Origin: Nitrospiraceae bacterium
GTDB lineage: Bacteria; Nitrospirota; Thermodesulfovibrionia; Thermodesulfovibrionales; UBA1546
Assembly (NCBI GenBank): GCA_003535475.1
Contig: DOHC01000228.1
Span: forward strand, 1-8,570
Direction: 5' to 3'
Length of the DNA stretch: 8,570 nucleotides
A model generated the notes under the pieces. The model made no database searches. It was given only the letters and a program-made list of their open reading frames with translations, and was not told the DNA's origin. Below are positions 6,141 to 8,570 of the stretch, piece by piece; within the stretch, counting starts at the first letter, position 1, and every line of letters begins with the position of its first letter. The position numbers were made by a program, and so were the translations under genes.

Positions 6141-6977
6141 CAGATATTTTATTTTTACCGTCGGGAATAGCTCAGAGAGTTCTTTTGGGAATTTGCCTCT
6201 GAGGAGGTCAGTTATGGAAAATCTCTCTTTTTTGGTTACTACCTCCGGCTCTCCTTTTATGCCGGCAAGCCTGCCCGCAGTGGCGATAGCGTCTTCAAGG
6301 GTGCCAAGTTCATCAACGAGCCGCACTTCCATTGCCCGCCTGCCGGTGAATATCCTGCCGTCGGCAAGTTTCTTTACCTCATCAAATGGAATTTTTCTGC
6401 CTTCGGATACAGCTTTTATAAACTGTTCGTGCACATCATCAAGCACACCCTGCAGTATCAGCCTTTCCTCTTTTCCCATTTTTCTGAACGCAGATGCAAT
6501 ATCCTTGTGCCTGCCGCTCTTGATTACCTCTGTTTTCACGCCAATTTTATTCATAAGCCCCTCTATGTTGGGTATCTCCATTATTACACCGATAGAACCT
6601 GTTAATGTACCGGGATTTGCAATGATCCTGTCAGCAGGCGCTGAGATGTAATAGCCTCCTGATGCCGCAACAGAGCCCATTGATACAATGACCTTCTTTT
6701 TCAGCGTTGCTTTTTTAACCTCTTCGTATATTTCCTGTGACGGCGCAACAGCACCGCCGGGGCTGTCCACCCGCAATACAATAGCCTTTATTGATGCGTC
6801 TTTAAGGTAGCCCTTTATTTCATCGGTAGTGTTTTTTGAATCCATTATCGGGCCCTCAATGCGCACAACTGCGACTTTTTCTCCGAGGGGGACATTTTTC
6901 TGGAATACGGCAAATATCACGCTTATTACTATCAGCAGTATCAAAAACCCTGTGATAAAAAGACAGGCTTTTTTCAT
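6129..6977 (-). CDS. sppA: Signal peptide peptidase SppA, short (36 kDa-type) form
   Basis: The protein has 282 residues. A short positive start (MKK) and a hydrophobic helix at about 6-25 form an N-terminal anchor, placing the catalytic domain outside the cytoplasmic membrane. The S49 peptidase fold follows: VLRVDSPGG (67-75), the nucleophile serine in GSVAASGG (101-108, S106), and LTGSIGVI (125-132). The general base is probably K158 in SGRHKD (154-159), 52 residues after the serine, the same spacing as Ser147/Lys199 in the Bacillus subtilis enzyme. A single domain and this length fit the short form, not the double-length E. coli protein. It degrades signal peptides left in the membrane after export. 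Its ATG (6975-6977) overlaps the rpsA stop by 4 bases (ATGA), with GAGGGAGGA directly upstream, so translation is likely coupled to rpsA. The rpsA-sppA order recurs in Desulfobacterota and Nitrospirota, to my knowledge. Confidence 0.95.
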   Translation of the reverse strand: MKKACLFITGFLILLIVISVIFAVFQKNVPLGEKVAVVRIEGPIMDSKNTTDEIKGYLKDASIKAIVLRVDSPGGAVAPSQEIYEEVKKATLKKKVIVSMGSVAASGGYYISAPADRIIANPGTLTGSIGVIMEIPNIEGLMNKIGVKTEVIKSGRHKDIASAFRKMGKEERLILQGVLDDVHEQFIKAVSEGRKIPFDEVKKLADGRIFTGRRAMEVRLVDELGTLEDAIATAGRLAGIKGEPEVVTKKERFSITDLLRGKFPKELSELFPTVKIKYLLAP

Positions 6978-8548
6978 TCCTCCCTCTTTTTAACATTCTT
7001 CATGCTGAGCCCTATCTTTCTCTCTTCAAGGTCAATCTTTATTATCCTTGTCCACACAATGTCACCCTCTTTTAGAGGTTCTTCTGCTTTTACTATCTCG
7101 GATGTGTAAATCAGCCCCTCAACTTCGTCTTCTATTTCCACGAATATCCCAAAGTCGGTCAGTCTCAGCACCTTGCTTTTCACTTCATCTCCGAGCTTGA
7201 ATCTTGCCGGTATATCGGTTAACCAAGGGTCTGATGTGAGTTGTTTTATGCCTAATGCTATTCTCTCCTTCTCAGGCTCTATGCTCAGGACAACAGCATC
7301 TATTTTCTGCCCTTTTCTTATGACCTCTGACGGATGTTTGATATGCTTTGTCCATGAGATATCAGATATGTGTATAAGCCCGTCCACGCCTTCCGGAAGC
7401 CCGAGAAATACCCCGAAGTCAGTAATGCTTTTTACTTTGCCTGTTATATGTTGGCCGGCGCTGTACCGCTGTGAAACAAGCTCCCACGGGCTTGGTTTAA
7501 GCTGCTTTATGCTTAATGAAAGGCGGCGGTCATTTTTATCAGCCTTTAGAATAACTGCCTCTACTGTTTCTCCTATGGAAAGGTATTTTAACGGATGTTT
7601 GGGTTTCGGCAGCCAGTCAATCTCTGATATGTGGACAAGCCCTTCAAGCCCCTTTTCAAGCTCTATAAATACACCGTATTCCGTTATGTTCACAACATTC
7701 CCCTTTATTTTTTGGCCTGCAGGGTATTTTTCGTCTATGGTGCTCCATGGGTCGGGTTTTTTCTGCTTGTAACCCAGGGTAACTCTTTTTTGTTCTTCGT
7801 CGAACTTGAGCACAATGACTTCAATCTCGTCACCTACCGCAAAGAATTCCGAAGGATGGGTTATCCGTCCCCATGATATGTCTGATATGTGAAGGAGGCC
7901 GTCAAGCCCGCCGAGATCAATGAAAACTCCGTAGTCTGTGATGTTTTTTACAGTGCCTGTAAGGAGAACTCCCTCCTTTAGTTTTTCAAGAGTCTCTGTC
8001 TTTTTCTTCTGTCTTTCTTCTTCCATGACAGCCCTGTGTGATACTATGACGTTTGAGCGCTTGTTATTTAGTTTCAGAACTTTAAAAAGCATCCTCTTGC
8101 TGATAAGGCTGTCCATGTCCTTGACTACCTTTACATCTATCTGAGATCCCGGCAGGAAAGCAGTGACCCCAAGTATATCTACTGAAAGCCCGCCTTTTGT
8201 TTTCCCTGAAATTACGCCTTCAAGAGCGGCGCCTTTTCCCATCGCTGATTCAATAATATCCCATGCCTTTATCCGGTTTGCCGCTTTCCTTGACAGATTA
8301 ACCATGCCATTGGAATACTTCATGGTGTCTACGTACACTTCAAGAGCAGTTCCCTCATGCAAATTTGAAAATTCCTCAGGAGAAAACTCTTCAGCCGGAA
8401 CAAAGCCGTCGGCTTTATATCCTATGTCAACTATGACTCCTTCCTGCTTTACGGCTATAACCTTTCCTTTTAATATCGAGCCTTCTTCAATGCGATGAAA
8501 AGTCTCAGCATAAAGCCTTTCCATCTCATTGTTTTTGATTTCCATCAC
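6974..8548 (-). CDS. rpsA: 30S ribosomal protein S1
   Basis: The protein has 524 residues and six S1 (OB-fold) RNA-binding motifs at about 22-87, 106-172, 193-261, 278-348, 365-435 and 452-516. Motifs 3-5 are the most alike and canonical (ITDYGVFIDL, ITEYGVFIEL, ITDFGVFLGL, each followed by a G(L/V)xGL(L/V/I)HIS stretch). Motifs 1 and 2, which dock S1 to the ribosome through S2, are the most divergent, as usual. Six motifs and slightly shorter length than the E. coli protein (557) show it is the full proteobacterial-type S1 and not a short Firmicutes form. It binds mRNA and helps the 30S subunit start translation. The frame starts at GTG (8546-8548), 8 bases after a perfect AGGAGG; an ATG follows directly (8543-8545) at 11 bases. 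The GTG is slightly favoured by spacing, but the difference is one residue. The promoter lies beyond the window edge. Confidence 0.96.
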   Translation of the reverse strand: MMEIKNNEMERLYAETFHRIEEGSILKGKVIAVKQEGVIVDIGYKADGFVPAEEFSPEEFSNLHEGTALEVYVDTMKYSNGMVNLSRKAANRIKAWDIIESAMGKGAALEGVISGKTKGGLSVDILGVTAFLPGSQIDVKVVKDMDSLISKRMLFKVLKLNNKRSNVIVSHRAVMEEERQKKKTETLEKLKEGVLLTGTVKNITDYGVFIDLGGLDGLLHISDISWGRITHPSEFFAVGDEIEVIVLKFDEEQKRVTLGYKQKKPDPWSTIDEKYPAGQKIKGNVVNITEYGVFIELEKGLEGLVHISEIDWLPKPKHPLKYLSIGETVEAVILKADKNDRRLSLSIKQLKPSPWELVSQRYSAGQHITGKVKSITDFGVFLGLPEGVDGLIHISDISWTKHIKHPSEVIRKGQKIDAVVLSIEPEKERIALGIKQLTSDPWLTDIPARFKLGDEVKSKVLRLTDFGIFVEIEDEVEGLIYTSEIVKAEEPLKEGDIVWTRIIKIDLEERKIGLSMKNVKKREE

Positions 8549-8556
8549 CCTTTTAT

Positions 8557-8562
8557 CCTCCT
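8557..8562 (-). promoter_or_regulatory. Ribosome binding site of rpsA
   Basis: The minus strand reads AGGAGG, a full match to the anti-Shine-Dalgarno core. Spacing is 8 bases to the GTG at 8546-8548 and 11 to the ATG at 8543-8545, which decides weakly for the GTG. Such a strong site is notable because in E. coli the rpsA leader has no strong Shine-Dalgarno sequence and is autoregulated by S1 through leader structure. Confidence 0.8.
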
Positions 8563-8570
8563 ATTTCCTT

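Noticed and set aside
5926..6651. 241-codon open frame on the + strand
   Set aside because: It lies antisense to the start of the diguanylate cyclase gene and most of sppA, crosses the promoter between them, is Ser-rich like other antisense shadows, and shows no domain.
7173..7772. 199-codon open frame on the + strand
   Set aside because: It is the reverse strand of the S1 repeats; its repeated segments (SDM...SPSSPF, SDMCISPS) mirror the S1 motifs and it has no ribosome site.

Overview
This is a bacterial window of moderate G+C with dense gene packing, Shine-Dalgarno sites and sigma70-type promoters. The rpsA-sppA pair, the fused DHH/CBS/tRNA-nucleotidyltransferase, the stand-alone MshEN (GspE N-terminal) protein and the ATTCC-rich palindromic intergenic repeats together suggest a Nitrospirota (Thermodesulfovibrio-like) or Desulfobacterota genome. 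That placement is inference from gene content, not from a phylogeny.

Left side (1-1403, + strand). First is a protein with a GspE/PilB N-terminal (MshEN-like) domain and a GAF-like C-terminal half, probably cut at its 5' end by the window edge. Next comes a 90-residue HU-type nucleoid protein with its own promoter and a strong hairpin terminator.

Right side (1395-8548, - strand; transcription runs from the right end leftwards). The order is rpsA (ribosomal protein S1, six S1 motifs), sppA (membrane signal-peptide peptidase, start overlapping the rpsA stop), a diguanylate cyclase with a degenerate receiver, a GAF and a GGEEF domain (own near-consensus promoter), an 870-residue DHH + CBS pair + class II tRNA nucleotidyltransferase fusion, and a 95-residue cysteine-rich zinc-ribbon protein of unknown function. 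The last gene converges on the HU gene, and the HU terminator hairpin sits between them.

Two palindromic repeat elements of about 73 and 90 bp lie in the gaps on either side of the 870-residue gene. Each is a pair of inverted hairpins whose stems differ only by compensated base pairs, while the 5-nt loop is kept within each element.

Functionally the window is mostly core physiology: translation (S1), tRNA 3'-end making or repair, membrane proteolysis and chromosome architecture. Added to this is a cyclic-di-GMP theme: one likely c-di-GMP synthase and one protein of a fold that binds c-di-GMP in other bacteria, though with a weakened binding motif. I see no mobile-element gene, CRISPR array, tRNA or rRNA, and no convincing new multi-gene system. 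The least explained items are the paired-hairpin repeats, the MshEN/GAF-like orphan and the zinc-ribbon protein.
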